The notes: generated by a model from the letters alone, not told the origin. A DNA stretch of 45,506 nt from Treponema sp. (GCA_022640795.1 JALCCK010000017.1:1-45506); one strand, 5' to 3'; counted from the stretch's first letter, positions 30,750 to 39,103 are shown. Made by a program: numbers and translations.

Positions 30750-31856
30750 ATGAAGATTATGAAACGCATATTCATGAAAAAATCCGTATTTCTTGCTATT
30801 TTACTGACAGGGGGAGCTGCAGCTTTCTCTGTATCGGCGGATGCTGATGCTCAGCAACAGATTCAGGAACTCAGGACTTCCCTTATTACAGATGCCAAGA
30901 AGTACATCGGAACGCCCTATGCCTACGGGGCCGTTGGTCCCGATACGTTTGACTGTTCCGGATTCATTTTTACGGTATCACGGGAATCTACTGGCTATCA
31001 GCTGCCCCGTACCGTAAAGGCTTTGTACTCCTTCGTACGGATAATACCCGACAGCAAAAAAGAGCCCGGCGATATCGTCTTTTTTCATACGACCGGCGGC
31101 AGTACTATTTCTCACGCCGGAATATATATCGGAAACGATCAGTTCATTCACGCGGCGAGCGACGGACCGAATACCGGCGTTATTCTTTCTTCTCTTAAAG
31201 AAAATTACTGGAAAACCGCGTATTCAGGAGCAGGACAGTTTCTTCCGGCCGACCAGAACGAAAAAGAAGAGCAGCCGGTTGCAGAAAACCGGGCAGAAGC
31301 TGTACAAAAAACAGCCTGCTCAAAAAACGGAACGGGCAGCGGCTTTAATTCTTTCCTTAAAAATGCCGTCGTTGATGCAAGTTTCGGAATAGACTGGAAT
31401 TTTCTGACACCGGAACGGTTCATGCTCAACCTTCGCGGAATCGTATTGCAGACGGTCGTCAGCTATTCGGCATGGGATCTTCAGCCCGGAATCGGCATGA
31501 TGCTCCGCTATAATACCGGCGTCGGATGTTTCCAGCTTCCGGTCGTTTTTACCCTGACATTAAACGATTATCTGAGAATGTATATCGGACCGGTCATAAC
31601 GTTCGGTTCTCCGGAGCTTCCCGATACCGGTGAGCCGGTTGAAGCGTCTGTATTCCCGGGTATTATCGGAGTTTCGTGGCAGACACCACCGCTTACAAAA
31701 GGAAAAGTCAAGGTTACCCTGACACAGGATATTTTTTATACCGTATTTAACGATACAAACGGTGCAGCACTGTCTTTATCCGACAGTATTGCAGCAGGGC
31801 TTGTCTTTTCAACTGGTATACGCGTAACCTTACCGTTCTCCGGTTTGCTTCAGTAG
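30750..31856 (+). CDS. NlpC/P60 cell-wall peptidase fused to a beta-rich C-terminal domain
   Basis: A 368-residue exported protein. After a signal peptide (ending about VSADA), residues 45-150 are an NlpC/P60 cysteine peptidase: catalytic Cys in TFDCSGFIF, His in ISHAGIYIG and third residue in FIHAASDG. It would cut peptidoglycan stem peptides. A low-complexity linker (170-200) leads to about 165 residues rich in alternating hydrophobic beta-strands, resembling a small outer-membrane barrel or adhesin fold; I do not recognise this part. ATGs at 30750, 30759 and 30774 are possible; TATAAT at 30746-30751 overlaps the first, so 30774 may be the true start. The next gene starts 4 bases after its stop. 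Confidence 0.78.
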   Translation: MKIMKRIFMKKSVFLAILLTGGAAAFSVSADADAQQQIQELRTSLITDAKKYIGTPYAYGAVGPDTFDCSGFIFTVSRESTGYQLPRTVKALYSFVRIIPDSKKEPGDIVFFHTTGGSTISHAGIYIGNDQFIHAASDGPNTGVILSSLKENYWKTAYSGAGQFLPADQNEKEEQPVAENRAEAVQKTACSKNGTGSGFNSFLKNAVVDASFGIDWNFLTPERFMLNLRGIVLQTVVSYSAWDLQPGIGMMLRYNTGVGCFQLPVVFTLTLNDYLRMYIGPVITFGSPELPDTGEPVEASVFPGIIGVSWQTPPLTKGKVKVTLTQDIFYTVFNDTNGAALSLSDSIAAGLVFSTGIRVTLPFSGLLQ

Positions 31857-31860
31857 TATA

Positions 31861-32529
31861 ATGACTTCTAAAAAAATACAAATCATTTCCGGTATACTTT
31901 CGGCACTACTGCTGTCTGTTTCCGGTTGTTCCACGGACATTGCAATAACTGCGTTGCCGGATAGTTCGGGCGGACTGCATGCCGTACTTTCGGCAGGACC
32001 TGCTGCAGAAAAAACATTCACCGCATTAACCGGGACAGAAACGACCGGGACAGGCCCTGACACTGATGCAATACAAAAAAATCTTGAAGAGGCCGGACTT
32101 ACGGCTGTAACCGTTTCGGCAGACGGAACATCGTCTCTTACCGTTCAGGGGACCGTCAAAAATCTTGCAGCAGGCATAACCGCCTTTCCGGGGTTTATTT
32201 CCGGCACAACGGACAAATCCGGGAAACATCAGTTTACGGTTACTTTTTCTCCCGATATCATGCAGAAGGCTGTTAAAGCCTTCCCGGAAACCATACAAAA
32301 TTATGCGGACCTGCTCATGGCTCCGGTTTTTACCGGAGAAACTATGACACAACAGGAATATAAAGAGCTGCTTGCTGCTGTCTACGGAAATTCTTTTGCG
32401 GAGGAACTTGCAGAAAGTACGGTCCGCATTTCTTTTTCATCGCCGGCAGCAGCGGTGCAAAACGAAGCAGTCCCGCTTCTGGAACTGCTTACTTTAAAAA
32501 AAACAAAAATCATTTCATTTATATGGTAA
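31861..32529 (+). CDS. Hypothetical lipoprotein
   Basis: A 222-residue protein with a lipoprotein signal peptide (lipobox LSVSGC, Cys about 23). The mature part is rich in Ala, Thr and Ser with no motif I recognise. It begins 4 bases after the NlpC/P60 gene, so the two are probably coexpressed at the cell envelope. Function unknown. Confidence 0.75.
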   Translation: MTSKKIQIISGILSALLLSVSGCSTDIAITALPDSSGGLHAVLSAGPAAEKTFTALTGTETTGTGPDTDAIQKNLEEAGLTAVTVSADGTSSLTVQGTVKNLAAGITAFPGFISGTTDKSGKHQFTVTFSPDIMQKAVKAFPETIQNYADLLMAPVFTGETMTQQEYKELLAAVYGNSFAEELAESTVRISFSSPAAAVQNEAVPLLELLTLKKTKIISFIW

Positions 32530-32535
32530 AAGACT

Positions 32536-32564
32536 TTGCATTTTAAATTGTTTTGATTTACAAT
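32536..32564 (+). promoter_or_regulatory. Sigma-70 promoter of the hydrogenase operon
   Basis: -35 TTGCAT (32536-32541), a 17-base spacer and -10 TACAAT (32559-32564). The dyad ATTGT-N8-ACAAT (32548-32564) overlaps the -10 box and could bind a repressor; its spacing is 2 bases short of a typical Rex site. A leader of about 90 bases follows, with a GCCGAC/GTCGG hairpin. Confidence 0.6.
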
Positions 32565-32661
32565 AATAGAACTGATCATGCCGACTTGTCTGTCGTATAT
32601 CAGCCGTCGGAAAGAATCATATCGAAATAAAAAAATAATTAATGCTGCTAGGAGAAAAAAA

Positions 32662-33141
32662 ATGGCAAAAGCGGGTAAAGCCGATTTTTCGGCTGGGCTT
32701 GTATCTTTCATTAAAGACTGGAAGAACAAACCCGGTAATCTTATTATGATTCTGCACAAAGTGCAGGAAGAACAGGGTTACATTTCAAAAGAAGCTGCTA
32801 TGGAGGTTTCTGTTTTAACAGAAACTCCACTGGCACGTATTTATGGTGTAATTTCATTTTATCATTTCTTCAAAACACAGAAACCTGGTAAAAACCAGAT
32901 CAGCGTCTGTCTGGGAACAGCCTGTTACCTGAAAGGCGGACAGGACATTATCGATGAGGCCAGAAGTCTTCTCAAAATGAAGGAAACAGACATTTCAACA
33001 GATGACGGACTCTTTTCAGTTGAACCGGTACGCTGCATCGGATGTTGCGGACTTGCGCCCGTTATGTCAATAAACGGCGATGTATACGGAAAACTGACAA
33101 AAGGCCAGATAGCTGGTATTCTAAACAAATACAGGGCATAG
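32662..33141 (+). CDS. hydC: NuoE-like [2Fe-2S] subunit of bifurcating hydrogenase
   Basis: A 159-residue thioredoxin-like ferredoxin of the NuoE/HydC/HndA family. The four cluster cysteines are in CLGTACYLKGG and RCIGCCGLAP. It carries electrons between the NADH-binding HydB and HydA. The ATG at 32662 is chosen for GGAG 7 bases upstream; the open frame extends 28 codons further into the leader. It is the first gene of the hydrogenase operon. Confidence 0.92.
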   Translation: MAKAGKADFSAGLVSFIKDWKNKPGNLIMILHKVQEEQGYISKEAAMEVSVLTETPLARIYGVISFYHFFKTQKPGKNQISVCLGTACYLKGGQDIIDEARSLLKMKETDISTDDGLFSVEPVRCIGCCGLAPVMSINGDVYGKLTKGQIAGILNKYRA

Positions 33142-33155
33142 AGGTTAGGGCCGGT

Positions 33156-33707
33156 ATGCACTACAGCTTGTGTGATATGATTGCCGACATTACGCAGAAT
33201 TCTGTTGAAGCCGGAGCATCAAAAATCACCGTCGACTGTATTCAAAATCCACAATCACTGAACGTCACGATCACAGATAACGGTAGTGGTATGTCAAAAG
33301 CAACACTTGAACGTGCAAAAGATCCTTTTTATACGGACGGTACAAAACATGTCGGCCGCAAAGTCGGTCTCGGAATTCCGTTTCTTATACAGACTGCAGA
33401 AGAAACAGAAGGAGCCTGCGACATACAAAGTACCCCGGGAAAAGGCACCACAGTGTTTACCCGGTTCAATCTGGAAAATATAGACACACCGCCGGTCGGA
33501 AACATATCAAATCTTTTTTTCGGGATTATAACTTTTCCCGGTGATTTCGATATGGATATACACCGTGCTGACGAACACAGACACCTGGAATATCGGCTCA
33601 ATAAAAATGAAATAAAAGATGCGCTGGAAGGAGATCTGGAATCTGCAGCTTCGCTGACCCTTTTAAAACAATTTCTTGATTCCAAAGAACAGGGCGGATC
33701 CGTTTGA
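33156..33707 (+). CDS. HATPase-fold ATP-binding protein in hydrogenase operon
   Basis: A 183-residue protein with the GHKL ATPase fold alone: N-box DITQNSVEAGASKI, G1 DNGSGM and G2 VGLGIPF. No phosphotransfer (HisKA) domain or membrane segment is present, so it resembles anti-sigma or orphan kinase ATPases. It is placed between hydC and the HndB-like gene, 15 bases after the former, so a regulatory link to the hydrogenase is likely. The ATG at 33156 is preceded by TAGGG 5 bases upstream; a longer frame would overlap hydC. Confidence 0.8.
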   Translation: MHYSLCDMIADITQNSVEAGASKITVDCIQNPQSLNVTITDNGSGMSKATLERAKDPFYTDGTKHVGRKVGLGIPFLIQTAEETEGACDIQSTPGKGTTVFTRFNLENIDTPPVGNISNLFFGIITFPGDFDMDIHRADEHRHLEYRLNKNEIKDALEGDLESAASLTLLKQFLDSKEQGGSV

Positions 33708-33752
33708 AACACGCCCGGTAAGCCCGGCCATCCGAAAAAATGAGGAGAAATT

Positions 33753-34142
33753 ATGACACTTGAAGAATTACGCAGTTTACGCGGAAAAATGAAAGCTGAT
33801 CTTGCACAACGTGAAACTGAAGGCAAGACAACACAGGTTATCGTAGGAATGGGAACCTGCGGTATAGCTTCAGGAGCGAAAGATACACTCAATGCTTTTC
33901 TGAAAGAAGTCGATGACAAAGGTCTGGCTGATCACGTAATGATCCGGCAGACAGGGTGTATGGGTATGTGTGCAAATGAGCCGACCGTAGAAGTTATCGT
34001 CCCCGACATGCCGAGGGTAATCTACGGCAATGTAGACGCAAAAGTTGCTAAAGAAATTGTCGAGCAGCATCTTATCGGTAAAAAACTGGTTGACAAACAT
34101 ATTCTTGATCGCCCCGCAGCAGACATAATAACCAACAAATAG
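33753..34142 (+). CDS. HndB-like thioredoxin-fold [2Fe-2S] protein
   Basis: A 129-residue ferredoxin of the kind found as HndB in NADP-reducing hydrogenases. Cluster cysteines are in GMGTCGIASGA and QTGCMGMCANEP. It starts after a GAGG site and ends 9 bases before the NuoF-like gene. Probably an electron-transfer partner of the complex. Confidence 0.85.
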   Translation: MTLEELRSLRGKMKADLAQRETEGKTTQVIVGMGTCGIASGAKDTLNAFLKEVDDKGLADHVMIRQTGCMGMCANEPTVEVIVPDMPRVIYGNVDAKVAKEIVEQHLIGKKLVDKHILDRPAADIITNK

Positions 34143-34151
34143 GAGAAACCA

Positions 34152-35933
34152 ATGGCATACTCACACTATATCCTGGTTTGCGGCGGAACAGCCTGCGAAT
34201 CAAGCAACTCTAAACTGATCGCTGAAAATCTGAAAAAAGAAGCAAAAGCACTCGGCGTAGAAAATGACGTGCAGATAGTACTGACGGGATGCTTCGGATT
34301 CTGCGAAAAGGGCCCCATCGTTAAAGTTCTTCCGGAAGATTCTTTTTATGTAAACGTAAAACCGGAAGATGCCCATGAAATTGTTGCGGAACAGATTGTA
34401 AAGGGACGTGAAGTTCCCCGTCTGCTGTATGATCCCAGTAAAAAGAATACTGAAGAAGTCGAAGATATTCCGTTCTACAAAAAGCAGCTCCGTATTGTTC
34501 TCAGAAACTGTGGTGTTATCAATCCTGAAAATATTGAAGAATATATAGCCCGTGACGGATATGCTGCGCTCGAAAAAGCACTGTTTGAAATGAAACCGGA
34601 AGAAATCGTTAAAGAAATACTCGATTCGGGACTTCGCGGGCGAGGCGGAGCAGGATTCCCGACCGGGCTTAAATGGGATGCCGGTGCAAAGGCGGCCGGA
34701 GACGTAAAATATATCGTTTGCAATGCAGACGAAGGCGACCCGGGAGCCTATATGGACCGTTCGACCATCGAAGGCGATCCCCATTCGATTCTTGAAGCAA
34801 TGACGATTGCAGGCAAGGCAGTCGGAGCAAACAAGGGATTCATCTATATTCGTGCAGAATATCCCCTCGCCGTTCACCGTCTGGAAGTTGCCATGGAACA
34901 GTCTCATAAAATGGGACTGCTCGGAAAAAATATTCTTGGCTCGGGCTTCGACTTCGACATTGAAATCAGACTTGGCGCAGGAGCGTTCGTCTGCGGCGAA
35001 GAAACAGCTCTGATGCGTTCCGTCGAAGGAAAACGCGGTCAGCCGACACCGAAACCTCCGTTCCCCGCACAGGCAGGACTCTGGGGAAAACCGACGGTTA
35101 TCGACAACGTAGAAACGCTTGCAAACGTTCCCGTTATCATTACAAAAGGGGCGTCGTGGTTTAATAAAATCGGTGACGAAGACTCAAAAGGTACAAAAGT
35201 TTTTGCATTGACCGGTAAAATTGAAAATTCAGGACTGGTAGAAGTTCCGATGGGAACAACTCTTCGGGAAATTATCTTCGAAATCGGCGGCGGTATCAAA
35301 AACGGTAAGAAATTCAAGGGGGTTCAGACCGGTGGTCCTTCCGGCGGTATCATCTCTGAAAAAGAACTCGATACCCCGATCGATTACGGTGCCCTGGTCC
35401 GAATGGGATCAATGATGGGTTCCGGCGGTATGATCGTTATGGATGAAGACGATTGCGTCGTAGATATTGCAAAATTCTATATGGAATTCTGTGTTGACGA
35501 AAGCTGCGGAAAATGCTCTCCGTGCCGCATCGGAACACGACAAATGTATAATATTCTGAACAAGATATCCCGCGGTAACGGTACAATGGATGACCTCCAG
35601 AAACTGGAAGATATCGGTCAGGCAATGAAAGACTGCTCACTCTGTGCACTCGGCCAGTCAGCTCCGAATCCGACACTCTCCACGCTCAAAAAATTCCATG
35701 ACGAATATCTTGCCCACGTCGTTGACAAAAAATGTCCGTCCGGCAAATGTAAACATCTGCTTACGTTCTATATTACCGACAAATGTATCGGCTGCGGAGC
35801 CTGTGCACGGCAGTGCCCTGCGAACTGTATTTCCGGTGAGAAAAAGCAGCGCCATGTTATTGACCAGACCAAGTGTCTGAAGTGTGGTTCATGTGAACGA
35901 ACCTGCCATTTCCATGCTATTATTAAAAAATAG
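34152..35933 (+). CDS. hydB: NuoF-like NADH/FMN-binding subunit of bifurcating hydrogenase
   Basis: A 593-residue flavoprotein. An N-terminal thioredoxin-like [2Fe-2S] domain (1-95; CGGTACESSN, TGCFGFCEKGP) is followed by the NuoF core: NADH site GRGGAGFPTG, FMN site CNADEGDPGAYMDR, and a [4Fe-4S] site ESCGKCSPCRIGTR. The C-terminal 70 residues hold two ferredoxin clusters (CIGCGACARQCP, CLKCGSCERTC). This domain order is that of HydB/HndC in electron-bifurcating hydrogenases that couple NADH and reduced ferredoxin to H2. It lies 58 bases upstream of hydA. Confidence 0.94.
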   Translation: MAYSHYILVCGGTACESSNSKLIAENLKKEAKALGVENDVQIVLTGCFGFCEKGPIVKVLPEDSFYVNVKPEDAHEIVAEQIVKGREVPRLLYDPSKKNTEEVEDIPFYKKQLRIVLRNCGVINPENIEEYIARDGYAALEKALFEMKPEEIVKEILDSGLRGRGGAGFPTGLKWDAGAKAAGDVKYIVCNADEGDPGAYMDRSTIEGDPHSILEAMTIAGKAVGANKGFIYIRAEYPLAVHRLEVAMEQSHKMGLLGKNILGSGFDFDIEIRLGAGAFVCGEETALMRSVEGKRGQPTPKPPFPAQAGLWGKPTVIDNVETLANVPVIITKGASWFNKIGDEDSKGTKVFALTGKIENSGLVEVPMGTTLREIIFEIGGGIKNGKKFKGVQTGGPSGGIISEKELDTPIDYGALVRMGSMMGSGGMIVMDEDDCVVDIAKFYMEFCVDESCGKCSPCRIGTRQMYNILNKISRGNGTMDDLQKLEDIGQAMKDCSLCALGQSAPNPTLSTLKKFHDEYLAHVVDKKCPSGKCKHLLTFYITDKCIGCGACARQCPANCISGEKKQRHVIDQTKCLKCGSCERTCHFHAIIKK

Positions 35934-35991
35934 CGTTAAATAGAGAACCGCCATACCGGCGGATTTGAGACCTGATATATAGGAGAAAAAA

Positions 35992-37743
35992 ATGGTTCAG
36001 ATAAATATAAACGGTCGTGACGTTGAAGTCGAAGACGGCGTTACCGTTCTTAATGCGGCTAAAAAATTTGGAATCAGGATTCCGACGTTGTGTTACAGCC
36101 CGGACCTTCCTGCGTGGGGTTCCTGCGGTCTGTGCATTGTCCGCGTTTTCTTCGGCAAAAGCCCGAGAAGCAAAATGCTCCGCTCATGCTGCACGACATG
36201 TTCTAACGGAATGAGGATAATCACCGATGATCCTGAAATACGGCGGGCACGAAGAACCGTGCTGGAGCTTATTCTTTCAAATCATCCCGACGACTGCCTG
36301 CGATGCGACAAAAATCAGCACTGCGAACTCCAGAAACTTGCATGGGAATTCGGAATCCGTGAAAATCCTTTCAGCAAAGTACTCGGCGACAAGCCGGTTG
36401 ATGATTCCTATCCGGAAATCGTTCTTGACCGGCAGAAATGTATAAGCTGCGGACGCTGTGTAACAACCTGTCAGATAGTTCAGAATGTCTGGGCGCTTGA
36501 GTACAACGGACGAGGCGACAAAACGGTAATAGGACCGGTCGCTGATGTCGATATGGCGCACAGTCCCTGCATCCGCTGCGGACAGTGCGAAGCTCATTGT
36601 CCGGTCGGAGCAATTACGATCAAACATCCGCTGCACACACTGCTTGACAAGCTGAACGATGAAAAACTGGTCACAGTCGCTTCTATAGCACCGTCCGTCC
36701 GTGCCGCTCTCGGTGAAGAGTTCGGTATGGAACCGGGAACAATTACAACAGGAAAGATTTATACAGCACTTCGTGCACTCGGATTCAAATACGTATTCGA
36801 TACAAACTTCGGCGCCGACCTGACAATCATGGAAGAAGGCAGCGAATTACTCGAACGCGTAACGAAAGGCGGAAAACTGCCGATGTTCACCAGCTGCTGC
36901 CCGGGATGGGTCGATTACGCAGAGAAAAATTATCATGACCTTCTGGACAATCTCTCTACGGCAAAATCTCCGCAGCAGATGGAAGGCGCGATGGTTAAAA
37001 CATATTTCGCCGAAAAGATCGGAGCAAAACCGGAAAATATCTATAATGTTTCAATCATGCCGTGTACGGCAAAAGCATGGGAATCACAGCGGAACGACAC
37101 GATGAAATCGAGTGGTGTCCAGGATTACGATGAAGTACTGACAACACGGGAATTTGCCCATTTAATCAAAATGGCTGGTATAGACTTTGCGGCACTCGAT
37201 GACGGTACTGCCGATAGCATTCTCGGAGAATATACCGGAGCCGGAACCATTTTCGGCGCAACCGGCGGCGTTATGGAAGCAGCTATCCGCACGGCCTATT
37301 ATCTGGTGAATAAAAAAGAAATGGCTCCTATCGAGTTCAAACCTATCCGCGGACTCCAGGATGTCAGAACCGCGGAAGTCGATCTTGCGGGAACAAAACT
37401 ACGCATTGCAGCGGTAAGTCAGATGGGTAACGTCGATGCACTGGTGCAGGAAGTCCGCAAGGCACTTGCAGAAGGAAAAGAGCCGCCGTATCACTTTATC
37501 GAAGTTATGGCCTGCCGCGGCGGATGTATCGCCGGAGGCGGACAGCCGTTCGGTGCAACAGACGATCTGCGTAAAAAACGCGCTGCAGCATTATATACGG
37601 ACGACGTAAACAGTGCGGAACGACAGTCCCATAACAATCCGGAAATTAAGAAGATTTATGCGGATTTCCTTGGAAAACCGCTTGGAGAAAAGTCGCATAA
37701 ATATCTGCATACACATTATACCGAACGAGAGCTTTATCGCTAA
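35992..37743 (+). CDS. hydA: [FeFe]-hydrogenase catalytic subunit
   Basis: A 583-residue enzyme that makes or splits H2. An N-terminal [2Fe-2S] domain (C34, C45, C48, C70) is followed by a His-Cys3 [4Fe-4S] site (HPDDCLRC...HC), two ferredoxin [4Fe-4S] clusters (CISCGRCVTTC, CIRCGQCEAHC) and the H-cluster domain. The H-cluster motifs are intact: TSCCPGW with C302/C303, MPCxxKxxE (from M356) and MACRGGCIAGGGQP (from M506). The architecture is that of group A bifurcating HydA. It is the last gene of the operon and is followed by a strong terminator. Maturases HydE/F/G are not in the window. Confidence 0.96.
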   Translation: MVQININGRDVEVEDGVTVLNAAKKFGIRIPTLCYSPDLPAWGSCGLCIVRVFFGKSPRSKMLRSCCTTCSNGMRIITDDPEIRRARRTVLELILSNHPDDCLRCDKNQHCELQKLAWEFGIRENPFSKVLGDKPVDDSYPEIVLDRQKCISCGRCVTTCQIVQNVWALEYNGRGDKTVIGPVADVDMAHSPCIRCGQCEAHCPVGAITIKHPLHTLLDKLNDEKLVTVASIAPSVRAALGEEFGMEPGTITTGKIYTALRALGFKYVFDTNFGADLTIMEEGSELLERVTKGGKLPMFTSCCPGWVDYAEKNYHDLLDNLSTAKSPQQMEGAMVKTYFAEKIGAKPENIYNVSIMPCTAKAWESQRNDTMKSSGVQDYDEVLTTREFAHLIKMAGIDFAALDDGTADSILGEYTGAGTIFGATGGVMEAAIRTAYYLVNKKEMAPIEFKPIRGLQDVRTAEVDLAGTKLRIAAVSQMGNVDALVQEVRKALAEGKEPPYHFIEVMACRGGCIAGGGQPFGATDDLRKKRAAALYTDDVNSAERQSHNNPEIKKIYADFLGKPLGEKSHKYLHTHYTERELYR

Positions 37744-37786
37744 CCTTCAGTACGAAGTCTTTATATAGCGTTATACTATTTCCATA

Positions 37787-37820
37787 AAAACGGTACCGGC
37801 TGTTACGGTACCGTTTTTTT
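37787..37820 (+). terminator. Terminator of the hydrogenase operon
   Basis: AAAACGGTACCG (37787-37798) pairs with CGGTACCGTTTT (37806-37817), 12 perfect pairs with a 7-base loop, then more U to 37820. It lies about 43 bases after the hydA stop. Confidence 0.92.
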
Positions 37821-37895
37821 ATGCCTGTGGCCCGCTCTGCAAACGGCTGGCTGCCGCCACTTTACAGACCATTGCGATCAGACTACAATGAAGCC

Positions 37896-38105
37896 ATGAA
37901 CAAGGAAACTGACGACAGATTTACTGCACTTGAAACAAAAGTAGCGTACCTGGAAGATTTCATTAATCAACTGCAAACAGTTACCGTCGGGCAGTCCAGA
38001 GATTTGGAAATTCTGCGAAAAGAAAATAAACTCCTGTCGGATAAACTTACCGATGTTATGGAGTCTCTTGAAGACATACCGAACAGAAAGCCTCCGCATT
38101 ATTAG
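37896..38105 (+). CDS. slyX: SlyX-family coiled-coil protein
   Basis: A 69-residue protein with a heptad-rich coiled coil (about 5-55: FTALETKVAYLEDFINQL) and the C-terminal RKPPHY typical of SlyX. Role unknown in the family. The ATG at 37896 matches the usual family start; a longer frame would reach into the hydrogenase terminator. No strong ribosome site is seen. Confidence 0.75.
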   Translation: MNKETDDRFTALETKVAYLEDFINQLQTVTVGQSRDLEILRKENKLLSDKLTDVMESLEDIPNRKPPHY

Positions 38106-38117
38106 ACACCCGGTATA

Positions 38118-38209
38118 ATGGGTCATAAATACCCATGTTAACAGGTAAAATTTACCCATCTGTGTCCTGTTTGCTACAATCAGTTTTTATCCGGTAAGCA
38201 TAATGGGTA
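38118..38209. promoter_or_regulatory. Candidate upstream activator sites for the sigma-54 promoter
   Basis: The half-site ATGGGT(A) or its complement appears at 38118-38123, 38130-38136, 38153-38159 and 38203-38209. The first two form an inverted repeat, and GGTAAAaTTTACC (38144-38156) overlaps the third. They lie about 155-250 bases before the -24/-12 element, the normal distance for an enhancer-binding activator. Confidence 0.5.
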
Positions 38210-38363
38210 GTACGGGCCGAGAAAATACTGCTTAATCCGTGCTTTTATTCAGAATTCTAAATTTTTACCCGTTTTTTTCGTATATTCGCCGCCCTTTCTT
38301 CAAAAAAAAGCAAAAAAATCAGTTTTCGTACGTAATTCACTCATTTGCACAACTCTGTAAAAG

Positions 38364-38380
38364 TTGGCACGACTATTGCT
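38364..38380 (+). promoter_or_regulatory. Sigma-54 promoter (-24/-12) of hsp20
   Basis: TTGGCACGACTATTGCT matches the sigma-54 consensus YTGGCACGRNNNTTGCW at every defined position. The start is expected near 38391, giving a leader of about 50 bases with GGAGG before the hsp20 ATG. Confidence 0.85.
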
Positions 38381-38442
38381 TTATCTATAGTGTGTACGAA
38401 ATGTACTGAAAATTAAACGATAATAATAGCGGAGGTACTACA

Positions 38443-38862
38443 ATGATGAACGCATTAACACTTTTTGACAATTTTATGAACGACGGTTGCTCCGTCACAC
38501 CGGATTTTAATTTTACTACTTCGGTCCCCGAAGTGGACGTAAAAGAAGATAAAGATGCTTATACCATGAAAATGGATCTTCCCGGCCGCTCGGAAAAGGA
38601 CATACAGCTCGAACTTGATCATAACGTTCTGACGATTTCTTCCCGTCATGAAGAAAAAAAGGAAGAAAAATCACCGGATACGGACAAAAGCTCATGGCTC
38701 ATACGGGAACGCAGTTCCAGCGAATTCAGCCGGAGTTTTACCCTTCCTGATGACGTAAAAGCGGAAAAAGTCTCCGCAGACTTCAAAAACGGCGTACTTT
38801 CAGTACGGATTCCCCGGGAAGCACCGGTAGAACCGAGAAGAATCGCCATAGAAGCTGCCTGA
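38443..38862 (+). CDS. Hsp20/alpha-crystallin small heat-shock protein
   Basis: A 139-residue holdase chaperone. The alpha-crystallin domain spans about 28-128 (PEVDVKEDKDAYTMKMDLPG, then LTISSRHEEKKE and the FKNGVLSVRIPR motif). The C-terminal IxI-type anchor is weak (RRIAIEAA). It binds unfolding proteins in the cytoplasm. GGAGG lies 7 bases before the first of two tandem ATGs. A consensus sigma-54 promoter, not a CIRCE or sigma-32 site, lies upstream, so control by an enhancer-binding activator is predicted. Confidence 0.93.
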   Translation: MMNALTLFDNFMNDGCSVTPDFNFTTSVPEVDVKEDKDAYTMKMDLPGRSEKDIQLELDHNVLTISSRHEEKKEEKSPDTDKSSWLIRERSSSEFSRSFTLPDDVKAEKVSADFKNGVLSVRIPREAPVEPRRIAIEAA

Positions 38863-38905
38863 CTGACGGGCCGCCGGGAATCCGTGCGGCCGTTGTAAAA
38901 CCTGG

Positions 38906-38946
38906 AAAAAGAGACAAAGCGACAGTTCACTTTGTCTCTTTTTTTT
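38906..38946. terminator. Bidirectional terminator between hsp20 and a minus-strand small gene
   Basis: AAAAAGAGACAAAG (38906-38919) pairs with CTTTGTCTCTTTTT (38930-38943): 14 perfect pairs, 10-base loop, with U-runs in both reading directions. Confidence 0.9.
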
Positions 38947-38965
38947 ATTTTCGTCTGAAAGAACC

Positions 38966-39103
38966 TTACGAATGCTTTTTTCCTCTGTGACTTCGTATCC
39001 GGGTATAAATAATTTCGACAAAAACAATGAGAATCGACAGGACACAGGACCAGCCCACAATAGAGCCTAAAACATTCCTCACTGCGTTTAAAATTCCATA
39101 CAT
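38966..39103 (-). CDS. Possible 45-residue single-span membrane protein
   Basis: From the ATG at 39103 a 45-codon frame runs to TAA at 38968-38966. It has a hydrophobic stretch of about 23 residues (GSIVGWSCVLSILIVFVEII, 13-32) and a basic tail (YTRIRSHRGKKHS), the topology of a small bitopic membrane protein. The bidirectional terminator follows it at a suitable distance, which supports a minus-strand transcript. The ribosome site is weak. No family recognised. Confidence 0.42.
   Translation of the reverse strand: MYGILNAVRNVLGSIVGWSCVLSILIVFVEIIYTRIRSHRGKKHS

Larger units (their letters stand above)
38106..38442. other. Long regulatory intergenic region upstream of hsp20
   Basis: A 337-base AT-rich gap. 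No gene is supported. It holds repeated ATGGGTA/TACCCAT half-sites, a possible extended -10 box TGCTACAAT (38172-38180), a T-rich stretch with A-tracts (38265-38320) that could bend DNA, and the sigma-54 promoter. Confidence 0.7.

Noticed and set aside
32548..32564. Rex-type redox repressor site at the hydrogenase promoter
   Set aside because: ATTGT and ACAAT are 8 bases apart, two short of the Rex palindrome, and the inner bases do not match; kept only as a dyad note.
37057..37083. Apparent loss of a lysine in the hydrogenase L2 motif (MPCTAKAWE instead of MPCTAKKFE)
   Set aside because: The required lysine in MPCxxKxxE is present; only a variable position differs.
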